Below are positions 1 to 5,401 of a DNA stretch of 5,401 nt, in pieces. Where the stretch lies: the NCBI GenBank assembly GCA_012511185.1, contig JAAZGN010000226.1:1-5401 (forward strand), in the 5' to 3' direction. The position numbers were made by a program, and so were the translations under genes. Position 1 is the first letter of the stretch; each line of letters opens with the position of its first letter. The notes beneath the pieces are model-generated. The model ran no database searches. It was not told the origin of the DNA and was given only the letters and a program-made list of their open reading frames with translations. This DNA comes from Clostridiaceae bacterium (GTDB lineage: Bacteria; Bacillota; Clostridia; Saccharofermentanales; DTU023).

Positions 1-930
1 ACGGGTCGCCACATCACTGATGAAGCGGGCGTAGGGAGGCTCGTCTTCTCCCAGGACTGAAGCGGGATCGTTTCGGATCGCCTTCGTAAGGCGGCCCGAC
101 AGTCCGCCCTGCATTCCATTTATTTTGTCCAGTTTGTCCCGGTCGAAAAAGGCGGGGGAAAGAAGAAGCGAAAGCGCAATCATCTCTTCGTGCAGGAGGC
201 CTCTCCCAGCGGTGAGCGCCTCCATGACAGCGGCGGCTGAGGAAGGGGTAAGAACTTTGGCCAGATCCTGCAAGAGGGGGTGAAGGCCTGGGGGGCCTTC
301 AGAGATGGCACGCCAGATCCTGTCTCGGATGACTGCCGCGGACGTCCCGGCCTTGTCAAAAAGCGGCAAGGCCAGTGTGGGGAGGGAGCCTGACCGGATC
401 AGCGCCTTCTCATACTCGACAGCCAGGATGGTGTTGGAATTGCGAAGAAGTTGGGCCAGGGAAGGATCCTTTGTGAATTGTTCAAGGGCCGCTTCACGGG
501 CTGCTGCAAAACCCATGCCGGAGGTGACGCCGTCGCGGATGGCTTGGCCAAGGGCGGGGGGCTCATGAGCCAGAATGGCGGCGCTTTCCCGGATCTTGTC
601 GTGTTGGTCAGGATTCTCCGTCCCGTAGGCAAGATGGCGGACCACGCCTGTCGCAAGGAGGGTATTCACGGCGCCCTGGGCGAACCGTTCGGCGGAGGAG
701 ATGGCAAAGGCAGTGGATAGCTCCAGCACCAGGTCTGCGCCCTCCCTGAGGGCGATGGCGGCACGCACGCCCTTGTCGAGCAGTGCGGGAACCCCCCGCT
801 GGCAAAAAGGACCGGAAAGGCAGACCAGGATACCGGCATCGCGGCCTAAATGTTCCCGGATCAGCCTGAGTTGCCGCGCGTGTCCTTTATGGAAGGGATT
901 GTATTCAGCTGTCAGTCAGCACGTTTCCAT
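1..930 (-). CDS. tmcAL: TmcAL/YlbM-like tRNA(Met) cytidine acetate ligase, partial, with in-frame TGA at codon 5
   Basis: The family activates acetate with ATP to acetyl-adenylate and makes N4-acetylcytidine at the wobble position of elongator tRNA-Met, in the cytoplasm. Counting from an ATG at 930-928, 310 codons are visible. The C-terminus lies beyond the left edge; the family is about 400 residues. Seen: the nucleotidyltransferase motif EYNPFHKGH (residues 9-17, HxGH type), SGPFCQRG (39-46; family usually SGNFVQRG), GADLVLEL (64-71), YGTEN (102-106), SNTILAVEY (165-173) and TSAAVIR (196-202; family SATAIR). Odd: codon 5 is TGA (918-916) where the family has Gly (MxxxGxxxEYNPFH), while the spacing from the ATG to EYNPFH is exactly canonical. 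A weak SD (AGAAGG) precedes the ATG by 3 nt. After the TGA the only early start-like codon is CTG at 915-913, and the first in-frame GTG is codon 55 (768-766), past the catalytic motif. Family assignment is firm; whether it is functional, recoded or a recent pseudogene is open. Confidence 0.85.
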
Positions 931-970
931 TAGCCTTCTGGTATGCCCTGCCGCTCTCCAAGTGGTTTGA

Positions 971-979
971 TGCTAAAAT
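971..979 (+). promoter_or_regulatory. Extended -10 promoter for the 1003-2304 gene
   Basis: TGC followed by TAAAAT (974-979) matches the extended -10 pattern TGnTATAAT at all but one base. No good -35 box lies 16-18 bp upstream, which extended -10 promoters can tolerate. The predicted transcription start is near 985-986, giving a leader of only about 18 nt that still contains the SD for the ATG at 1003 but would leave almost nothing ahead of the ATG at 991. The GCTAAA of the -10 is repeated at 983-988, one helical turn downstream, which might be an operator or chance. Confidence 0.5.
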
Positions 980-985
980 TAAGCT

Positions 986-991
986 AAAGGA
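986..991 (+). promoter_or_regulatory. Ribosome binding site deciding the start at 1003
   Basis: AAAGGA (986-991) is the only SD-like sequence before the gene. It abuts or overlaps the ATG at 991, too close to serve it, but sits about 11 nt before the in-frame ATG at 1003 (about 9 nt if counted from the end of an aligned AAGGAGG). This favours 1003 as the start. Confidence 0.5.
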
Positions 992-1002
992 TGGACCGGA
1001 AA

Positions 1003-2304
1003 ATGTCAAAGAATATGCGAAGAATCTTGTTCGGAGCGGCCCTTCTACTGCTTGCTGCGCTCGTCTTTGTTCTAGTCAATGAATTCGTGTTGACGGGGTC
1101 CACCCGGGAGAAAAAACTCCCCGAACTTCCCGGGGCGGCCAAGCCGGCCGATCTTTATGACCCTGACCTGCTCGCTCCAGGGGTTCTGAAAGTTGTCCAG
1201 GACAAGCTGTCTGTCCAACTTGCGGTGGATCATCAGGTCGTGGATGGAATTCTTTCTTCCTGCTATGAAACGTCGCCCAGGCGGGGGGAAGAGGGCAGTG
1301 TCGCCGCTGTCTATACAGCTGCCGACCAGATTATGTACGGCCGCGCGCTGGTCAGGATGGGTAAAAAATCGGACTTTGTGCGCTGGGCCGAAAATTTTGA
1401 CCGGGCCTATCGCGGGGAGGAACATTCCTTCCACGCCGCTTTTTTAGCAGCCGATGACCAGGCACTACCCTTACTTGTCTCGCAACGCGATCCGCACTGG
1501 AGCGTGACGCTGGCTTACACCCGTGCCTTGCTTGAGGGCTACCGGGCCTTTGGGGGCAAAGCCTTGGCTTCCTTGATCACGGCTGAATCGGAACGGCTCT
1601 TGCCGGTCTTTGTTGAGGGCGAAACAGGGAGCGAATTGTTGGCCGGTCCGCGGACGCTTCTGGCATACGATGAGTGGGACATCCCGCCTGCGGGGACTGT
1701 GCCCGAGCCGGGAGAAAGCCAACCGGTCGAGCGCGCCGTAGGCACACATCTTGCCGATATTGATCTTTGGGCAATGCTGGCCCTGTCACGCTTTGATCCC
1801 GCCTGGGCGCCGATCGCGTCGGGTTGGAAACGGATCGTCGCAGGGGCGAAACTGGACAGTGAATTGCCCCTTTACGCCTCGGCGGTCAGCACGGACGGAG
1901 TGACCTACCTGTCAGTTACGGGTGAAAGCTCTCTGGCACAGACGCGCGAACAGCTCAGCATCACCTTGCGGCTCGCAGAGATCGGAGCCATTGACCAGGA
2001 GTTCATTTCTTTCTTTCGCTCACAACTCCGTGACAACAAGCAGCTTCCCTCCGGCTGGAATCCGGTTACAAGCGGGGCTTCCGATGTATCGGCCCTTCCC
2101 GCGGACTATGCTCTGGCCATGATGCTCGGCCGCGCGGCGGATGACCAGGTCCTGATTGAGTCGGCGCGCGAGGTCATGCTCCTTTCATACGCCTCGAGCC
2201 AGACAAGCGATATTTTTGGTGGCTGGTACCGGTCGGGCGAAACGGCGCGGACATACAAGCTGACTGCTGAGGACAACACGGCGGTCCTTAACGCCCTGCG
2301 CTGA
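1003..2304 (+). CDS. Membrane-anchored extracytoplasmic protein of unknown function
   Basis: I do not recognise this 433-residue protein. From the chosen start it begins MSKNMRR, then a hydrophobic segment of about 18 residues (ILFGAALLLLAALVFVLV, residues 8-25), followed by a polar linker. That is a basic cytoplasmic tail plus one signal-anchor or signal-peptide helix with no lipobox cysteine, so the rest probably lies outside the membrane. The remaining 400 residues look mainly helical. Recurrent features include DIDLWAMLALSRFDPAW near the middle and, in the C-terminal part, SGWNPV, ALPADYALAMM, FGGWYRSG and a terminal YKLTAEDNTAVLNALR. The aromatic- and Asp-rich helical hairpins recall (alpha/alpha)6-barrel glycosidases such as GH8, but I see no firm catalytic signature, so that is only a guess. 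An in-frame ATG at 991 would add four residues. The gene is divergent from tmcAL, has its own probable promoter, and ends about 100 bp before pta with no clear terminator. Confidence 0.88.
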   Translation: MSKNMRRILFGAALLLLAALVFVLVNEFVLTGSTREKKLPELPGAAKPADLYDPDLLAPGVLKVVQDKLSVQLAVDHQVVDGILSSCYETSPRRGEEGSVAAVYTAADQIMYGRALVRMGKKSDFVRWAENFDRAYRGEEHSFHAAFLAADDQALPLLVSQRDPHWSVTLAYTRALLEGYRAFGGKALASLITAESERLLPVFVEGETGSELLAGPRTLLAYDEWDIPPAGTVPEPGESQPVERAVGTHLADIDLWAMLALSRFDPAWAPIASGWKRIVAGAKLDSELPLYASAVSTDGVTYLSVTGESSLAQTREQLSITLRLAEIGAIDQEFISFFRSQLRDNKQLPSGWNPVTSGASDVSALPADYALAMMLGRAADDQVLIESAREVMLLSYASSQTSDIFGGWYRSGETARTYKLTAEDNTAVLNALR

Positions 2305-2318
2305 CTCTGTGCTATAAT
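2288..2318 (+). promoter_or_regulatory. Promoter of the pta-ackA(-proS) operon
   Basis: A perfect extended -10, TGC plus TATAAT (2310-2318), lies just after the stop codon of the upstream gene. A possible -35 is TTAACG (2288-2293, 4 of 6 matches to TTGACA) with a 19-bp spacer, so the -35 is weak. The predicted transcription start is near 2325, giving a leader of about 75 nt before pta. The -35 lies inside the end of the preceding coding region. Confidence 0.6.
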
Positions 2319-2360
2319 TTCCTCTGGCCTTTGGCTAAAAGAAAGCAGAGTTTGATACCT

Positions 2361-2381
2361 GCCGGATCGATTGAATCCGGT
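2361..2381 (+). other. Hairpin in the pta leader
   Basis: CCGGAT (2362-2367) and ATCCGG (2375-2380) form a perfect 6-bp stem with a 7-nt loop, extendable by one G-U pair (2361/2381). It sits in the predicted 5' untranslated region, 10 nt before the G-run that acts as the pta SD. No T-run follows, so it is not an intrinsic terminator. It may stabilise the message or influence translation, or have no role. Confidence 0.4.
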
Positions 2382-2401
2382 GGCAAAGTGCGGGGGTTGG
2401 C

Positions 2402-3424
2402 ATGGAGTTCCTTGAGTACATTACGAATAGGGCGCGCAGCGCCAAAAAGACCATTGTCTTGCCCGAGAGCGGGGATCGGCGCGTGGTGGAAGCGGCGGCA
2501 ACGGCCGCGGCAGAGCAAATCGCCAGCTTGATCATGATCGGGAACCGGAAAAAGGTGCAGACTGATTTTCCGGACATCCATTTTGATGGGATTCAGTTCA
2601 TGGAACCAGCCAGTTATGAAGGTTTCGAGGAAATGGCCGGTGAGCTCCACCAGCTGAGAAAACATAAGGGGATGACAGAGGAGCAGGCGCATGCCATGCT
2701 GCTCGACCCGACCACCTTTGGGATTATGCTACTCAAAATGGGCATGGCTGACGGCCTGGTGGCCGGAGCCGTCAACACGACGGCCGATACACTGCGGCCT
2801 GCCCTCCAAATATTGAAAACAAAACCGGGGACCAAGCTTGTCTCCACCTACATGTTGTTGGTGGTGCCCGACTGTGACCTGGGGGACAGGGGTATGTTCC
2901 TCATGTCCGATTGTGCCCTGAACGTCAATCCTTCTGCCGGGGACCTGGCTGAAATCGCCGTGGCGTCGGGGGCATCCTGGCGTCAACTGACGGGAGGGAA
3001 GCCCCGGGTTGCCATGCTCTCTTACTCCAGCCACGGGAGCGGGAAAGGGGAGTTGCCCGACAAGGTGATTGAAGCAACACGCCTGGCGCATGAAAAGGCG
3101 CCTGATCTTTTGATTGACGGGGAACTCCAGGCGGATGCGGCCATTGTACCGGAGATTGCTGCTCTCAAGACCAAGGGGAGTGCAGTCGCAGGGCAGGCCA
3201 ACTGCCTGATCTTTCCTGATTTGAATGCGGGAAACATTGCCTACAAGCTGGTGCAGCGGCTCGGCAAGGCTGCCGCCTATGGCCCCATGTTGCAGGGCAT
3301 TGCCTGTCCGGTCAATGACCTGTCACGCGGATGCAGCAGGGAAGATATTGTTGGTGTTATTGCCCTGACGGCGGTTCAGGCCATCGAAGCGGGATATGAA
3401 AACGACGCGACATCGCAAGGATAA
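2402..3424 (+). CDS. pta: Phosphate acetyltransferase
   Basis: Catalyses the reversible reaction acetyl-CoA + phosphate to acetyl phosphate + CoA in the cytoplasm, the first step of acetate formation, or the second of acetate activation. At 340 residues it is the short single-domain form, without the N-terminal DRTGG/P-loop extension of enterobacterial Pta. Seen: PESGDRR (21-27), GMADGLVAGA (114-123), MSDCALNVNP (168-177), SYSSHGSGKG (207-216), DGELQADAA (239-247), FPDLNAGNIAYK (271-282) and NDLSRGCSRED (305-315). By alignment from memory with the Methanosarcina thermophila enzyme, S308, R309 and D315 match its active-site Ser309, Arg310 and Asp316. The ATG at 2402 is preceded by GGGGG at 2392-2396 (5-nt spacing). 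It stops 23 nt before ackA with no terminator between, so the two are co-transcribed. Other members of the PTA_PTB family (phosphate butyryltransferase) are less likely given the motifs and the ackA neighbour. Confidence 0.96.
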   Translation: MEFLEYITNRARSAKKTIVLPESGDRRVVEAAATAAAEQIASLIMIGNRKKVQTDFPDIHFDGIQFMEPASYEGFEEMAGELHQLRKHKGMTEEQAHAMLLDPTTFGIMLLKMGMADGLVAGAVNTTADTLRPALQILKTKPGTKLVSTYMLLVVPDCDLGDRGMFLMSDCALNVNPSAGDLAEIAVASGASWRQLTGGKPRVAMLSYSSHGSGKGELPDKVIEATRLAHEKAPDLLIDGELQADAAIVPEIAALKTKGSAVAGQANCLIFPDLNAGNIAYKLVQRLGKAAAYGPMLQGIACPVNDLSRGCSREDIVGVIALTAVQAIEAGYENDATSQG

Positions 3425-3447
3425 GGGAAGGATTAAGGAAAGCTATT

Positions 3448-4650
3448 ATGTTAATTCTCGTTATCAATTCGGGGAGTTCATCGCTGAAGTTTCAGCTCAT
3501 TGACAGCGAAAAGAAGCAGATGCTGGTCAAGGGGCTTTGTGAGCGCATTGGCATTGAGGAACCGTTTTTCGATTATGAAAACGGGGGCTGCAGCATTCAC
3601 GAGCCACGGCAGATGGACACACACAAGGATGCGGTACATATCCTGCTGGAGACGCTCCTTGATCCCGAATGCGGGGTAATCGGGTCGCTTGACGAAATCG
3701 CAGCGGTCGGCCACCGGGTCGTACACGGAGGGCCGCATTTTTCCCATCCCGCCCTGGTTACGGAAGAAACCAAGGAGGCCATCCTCAAGTCCTCCGGCTG
3801 GTGTCCGCTCCACAATCAGGCCAATCTGACGGGTATCGAAGTGCTGGAAAAAGCCATGCCGGGCGTGCCACAGGTTGCTGTCTTCGACACGGCCTTCCAC
3901 CAGACCATGCCGCCCGAAGCTTACATGTACGGCATCCCTTACGAATATTTCGAGAAATTCGACATGCGCCGCTACGGATTTCATGGCACCTCACACGAAT
4001 TTGTGACCCGGCGCGCCGCCGAAATGACAAAACACGATCCGGCGTCCTTCCGCCTGATCACCTGCCACTTGGGCAACGGTTCGTTCTTTGCGGCCATCAA
4101 GGGAGGCCGGTGCCTTGATACCTCCATGGGCCTCACGCCGCTGGAAGGTATTATGATGGGGACCCGCTGTGGCAGCATCGACCCTGCGATTCCGCCTTTC
4201 ATAGGTAAGCTGGGCAACTGCACGCCGGACGAGGTCGACGATATCCTCAACAAAAAAAGTGGCATGCTGGGCATCTCCGGGGTCAGTATGGATTTCCGTG
4301 ATATTCAAGCCGCCGCAGCCGAGGGAAATGAGAGGGCACGGCTGGCGGTCAAGATGTTCTGCTACCAGGCCATCAAGATCATCGGCTCCTATATTGCGGC
4401 GCTGGGGGGGCTTGATACCTTGGTTTTCACGGCGGGTGTCGGTGAAAATGACGAGATGATCCGCAAGAGCATCTGTGACGGACTTGCCTACAGTGGCATC
4501 GAAATTGACCAGGAACGCAACCTGATCCGGAGAAAAGAAGCCATCCTTTCGACGGAAGACTCCGCCGTTGAAGTATTTGTCATCCCGACCAATGAGGAAC
4601 TGTCCATCGCCGTCCAGACAGCAGAAGTCCTCAAAAAAACCGATGCTTAG
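3448..4650 (+). CDS. ackA: Acetate kinase
   Basis: Converts acetyl phosphate + ADP to acetate + ATP, reversibly, in the cytoplasm. With Pta it gives substrate-level ATP in acetogenic fermentation. The 400-residue length is normal. Seen: the N-terminal acetokinase signature INSGSSSLK (6-14), GHRVVHGG (88-95), FDTAFHQTMP (146-155), RRYGFHGTSHE (174-184), HLGNGS (207-212), MGTRCGSIDP (237-246), FTAGVGEN (second phosphate-binding motif) and IPTNEELSIA near the C-terminus. N7, R90, D147, H179, R240 and E383 match the catalytic residues N7, R91, D148, H180, R241 and E384 of the Methanosarcina thermophila enzyme (numbers recalled), so it should be active. One variation: the usual small residues after HLGNG are replaced by SFF (212-214). 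The SD AAGGA (3435-3439) is 8 nt before the ATG. The stop codon TAG overlaps the SD of proS, suggesting translational coupling. Confidence 0.98.
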   Translation: MLILVINSGSSSLKFQLIDSEKKQMLVKGLCERIGIEEPFFDYENGGCSIHEPRQMDTHKDAVHILLETLLDPECGVIGSLDEIAAVGHRVVHGGPHFSHPALVTEETKEAILKSSGWCPLHNQANLTGIEVLEKAMPGVPQVAVFDTAFHQTMPPEAYMYGIPYEYFEKFDMRRYGFHGTSHEFVTRRAAEMTKHDPASFRLITCHLGNGSFFAAIKGGRCLDTSMGLTPLEGIMMGTRCGSIDPAIPPFIGKLGNCTPDEVDDILNKKSGMLGISGVSMDFRDIQAAAAEGNERARLAVKMFCYQAIKIIGSYIAALGGLDTLVFTAGVGENDEMIRKSICDGLAYSGIEIDQERNLIRRKEAILSTEDSAVEVFVIPTNEELSIAVQTAEVLKKTDA

Positions 4651-4653
4651 GAG
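4649..4653 (+). promoter_or_regulatory. Ribosome binding site of proS, overlapping the ackA stop
   Basis: AGGAG uses the last two bases of the ackA stop codon TAG and lies 8 nt before a TTG at 4662-4664. The first in-frame ATG (4680) has no comparable SD at a suitable distance, so this site fixes TTG as the likely start of proS. It also means ribosomes ending ackA stand on the proS initiation site. Confidence 0.75.
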
Positions 4654-4661
4654 ACTATACC

Positions 4662-5401
4662 TTGGGCAAGAATGAAAAAATGGTTCAGGCCATTACATCA
4701 CGGGAGGAGGACTTCTCCCGCTGGTATACCGATATCTGCCTGCGTGCCGAGCTTTGTTCCTATTCCTCGGTCAAGGGTTGCATCATTTTGCGGCCTTACG
4801 GCTACGGGATCTGGGAGCTGATTACTTGCGAGCTTGACCGCCGCTTCAAAGCAACCGGCCACCAAAATGTCATGATGCCGCTCTTTATCCCGGAAGGTAT
4901 GCTGCAAAAAGAAAAAGACCATGTTGAGGGTTTTGCGCCGGAGGTGGCCTGGGTTACGCATGGCGGCGATGAGCGGCTGTCAGAGCGCCTTTGCATCCGG
5001 CCTACGTCGGAGACTCTCTTTTGCGACCATTACGCCGATATCATTGAGAGCTGGCGCGACCTGCCCAAGCTCTATAACCAATGGGTATCGGTGGTCCGCT
5101 GGGAGAAGACCACCCGGCCCTTTTTGCGGACGCGTGAGTTTTTCTGGCAGGAAGGCCACACGGCCCACGCGACCGAGGAGGAAGCCGTCCGTGAAACGCT
5201 GGACATGCTGGATCTCTATGCCGAGTTCTACCAGAACGCCCTGGCTATCCCGGTGCTGCGCGGCCGGAAAAGCGAATCGGAGAAATTCGCCGGCGCCGTC
5301 AACACCTACACGGGCGAGGCCATGATGCACGACGGCAAAGCCTTGCAGGCGGGGACCACCCACTACCTGGGCGACGGGTTCGCCAGGGCCTTTGACATTC
5401 A
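4662..5401 (+). CDS. proS: Proline--tRNA ligase (archaeal/eukaryotic-like short form), 5' part
   Basis: Class II aminoacyl-tRNA synthetase that activates proline with ATP and loads it on tRNA-Pro. 246 full codons are visible; the gene continues past the right edge (family about 470-480 residues). Seen from the TTG start: an N-terminal EDFSRWYTDI (16-25), ILRPYGYGIWE (42-52), motif 1 ending in NVMMPLFIPE (69-78, invariant Pro73), LCIRPTSETLF (110-120, with the TxE proline-binding triplet), motif 2 with VVRWEKTTRPFLRTREFFWQEGHTAH (144-169), and AGTTHYLG before the edge. The absence of the large insertion domain between motifs 2 and 3, with AGTTHYLG following soon after motif 2, marks the short archaeal/eukaryotic-like type rather than the long E. 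coli type. Motif 3, the anticodon-binding domain and the C-terminal zinc-like domain lie outside. It follows ackA by 11 nt, so it is probably the third gene of the operon. Confidence 0.95.
   Translation, partial: MGKNEKMVQAITSREEDFSRWYTDICLRAELCSYSSVKGCIILRPYGYGIWELITCELDRRFKATGHQNVMMPLFIPEGMLQKEKDHVEGFAPEVAWVTHGGDERLSERLCIRPTSETLFCDHYADIIESWRDLPKLYNQWVSVVRWEKTTRPFLRTREFFWQEGHTAHATEEEAVRETLDMLDLYAEFYQNALAIPVLRGRKSESEKFAGAVNTYTGEAMMHDGKALQAGTTHYLGDGFARAFDI

Noticed and set aside
916..918. Use of an alternative genetic code (TGA as Gly or Trp) in this organism
   Set aside because: The gene at 1003-2304 ends sensibly at TGA before a promoter, no other gene here has an internal TGA, and tryptophans are coded by TGG. 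One TGA in one gene does not support a reassigned code.
305..970. Overlapping plus-strand open frames of up to 89 codons opposite tmcAL
   Set aside because: They run antisense to a continuous minus-strand frame with clear TmcAL motifs and look like chance frames in GC-rich sequence.
1072..1434. A 120-codon minus-strand open frame within the 1003-2304 gene
   Set aside because: It has no recognisable motif and is entirely covered by the longer plus-strand frame, which has a promoter, an SD and a credible membrane anchor.
2361..2381. The leader hairpin as an intrinsic terminator of the upstream gene
   Set aside because: No T-run follows the stem, and a promoter for pta precedes it, so termination here is not supported.
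3478..3984. A 168-codon minus-strand open frame inside ackA
   Set aside because: It lies opposite a gene with full family motifs, and its translation shows no recognisable domain; it is a shadow of ackA codon bias.
4672..4674. ATG at 4672 as the proS start
   Set aside because: It is out of frame with the conserved ProRS sequence.

Overview
This window looks like a piece of the chromosome of an anaerobic, acetate-forming member of the Bacillota (Clostridia-like). The reasons are the presence of a TmcAL/YlbM-type tRNA-modification gene (a family centred on Bacillota), a pta-ackA pair for acetyl-CoA to acetate conversion, AG-rich Shine-Dalgarno (SD) sites, and a short-form (archaeal/eukaryotic-like) prolyl-tRNA synthetase, which is common in clostridia. 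The sequence is moderately GC-rich and almost fully coding. I cannot assign a genus.

Layout: (1) Positions 1-930, minus strand: the N-terminal three quarters of a TmcAL (tRNA-Met cytidine acetate ligase) homologue, running off the left edge. Its reading frame carries a TGA at codon 5, exactly where the family has its conserved N-terminal glycine. (2) Positions 931-1002: a short divergent intergenic region with an extended -10 promoter facing right. (3) Positions 1003-2304, plus strand: an unrecognised protein with one N-terminal membrane anchor and a long, probably helical extracytoplasmic region. (4) Positions 2305-2401: an intergenic region with a near-perfect extended -10 promoter (TGCTATAAT) and a leader hairpin. 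(5) Positions 2402-3424 pta, 3448-4650 ackA and 4662-5401 proS (cut by the right edge): three tightly spaced plus-strand genes with no visible terminator between them, so probably one transcript.

Functionally, Pta and AckA convert acetyl-CoA to acetyl phosphate and then to acetate plus ATP (or the reverse). TmcAL uses acetate and ATP to make N4-acetylcytidine at the wobble base of elongator tRNA-Met, and ProS charges tRNA-Pro. An acetate/acetyl-phosphate module therefore lies between two tRNA-related genes, one of which itself consumes acetate. That link is inferred from family knowledge and gene order. The most unusual observations are the TGA at codon 5 of the TmcAL frame and the apparent loss of the family's conserved arginine-containing segment further into the same protein. 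No mobile element, CRISPR array, tRNA or rRNA gene was seen.
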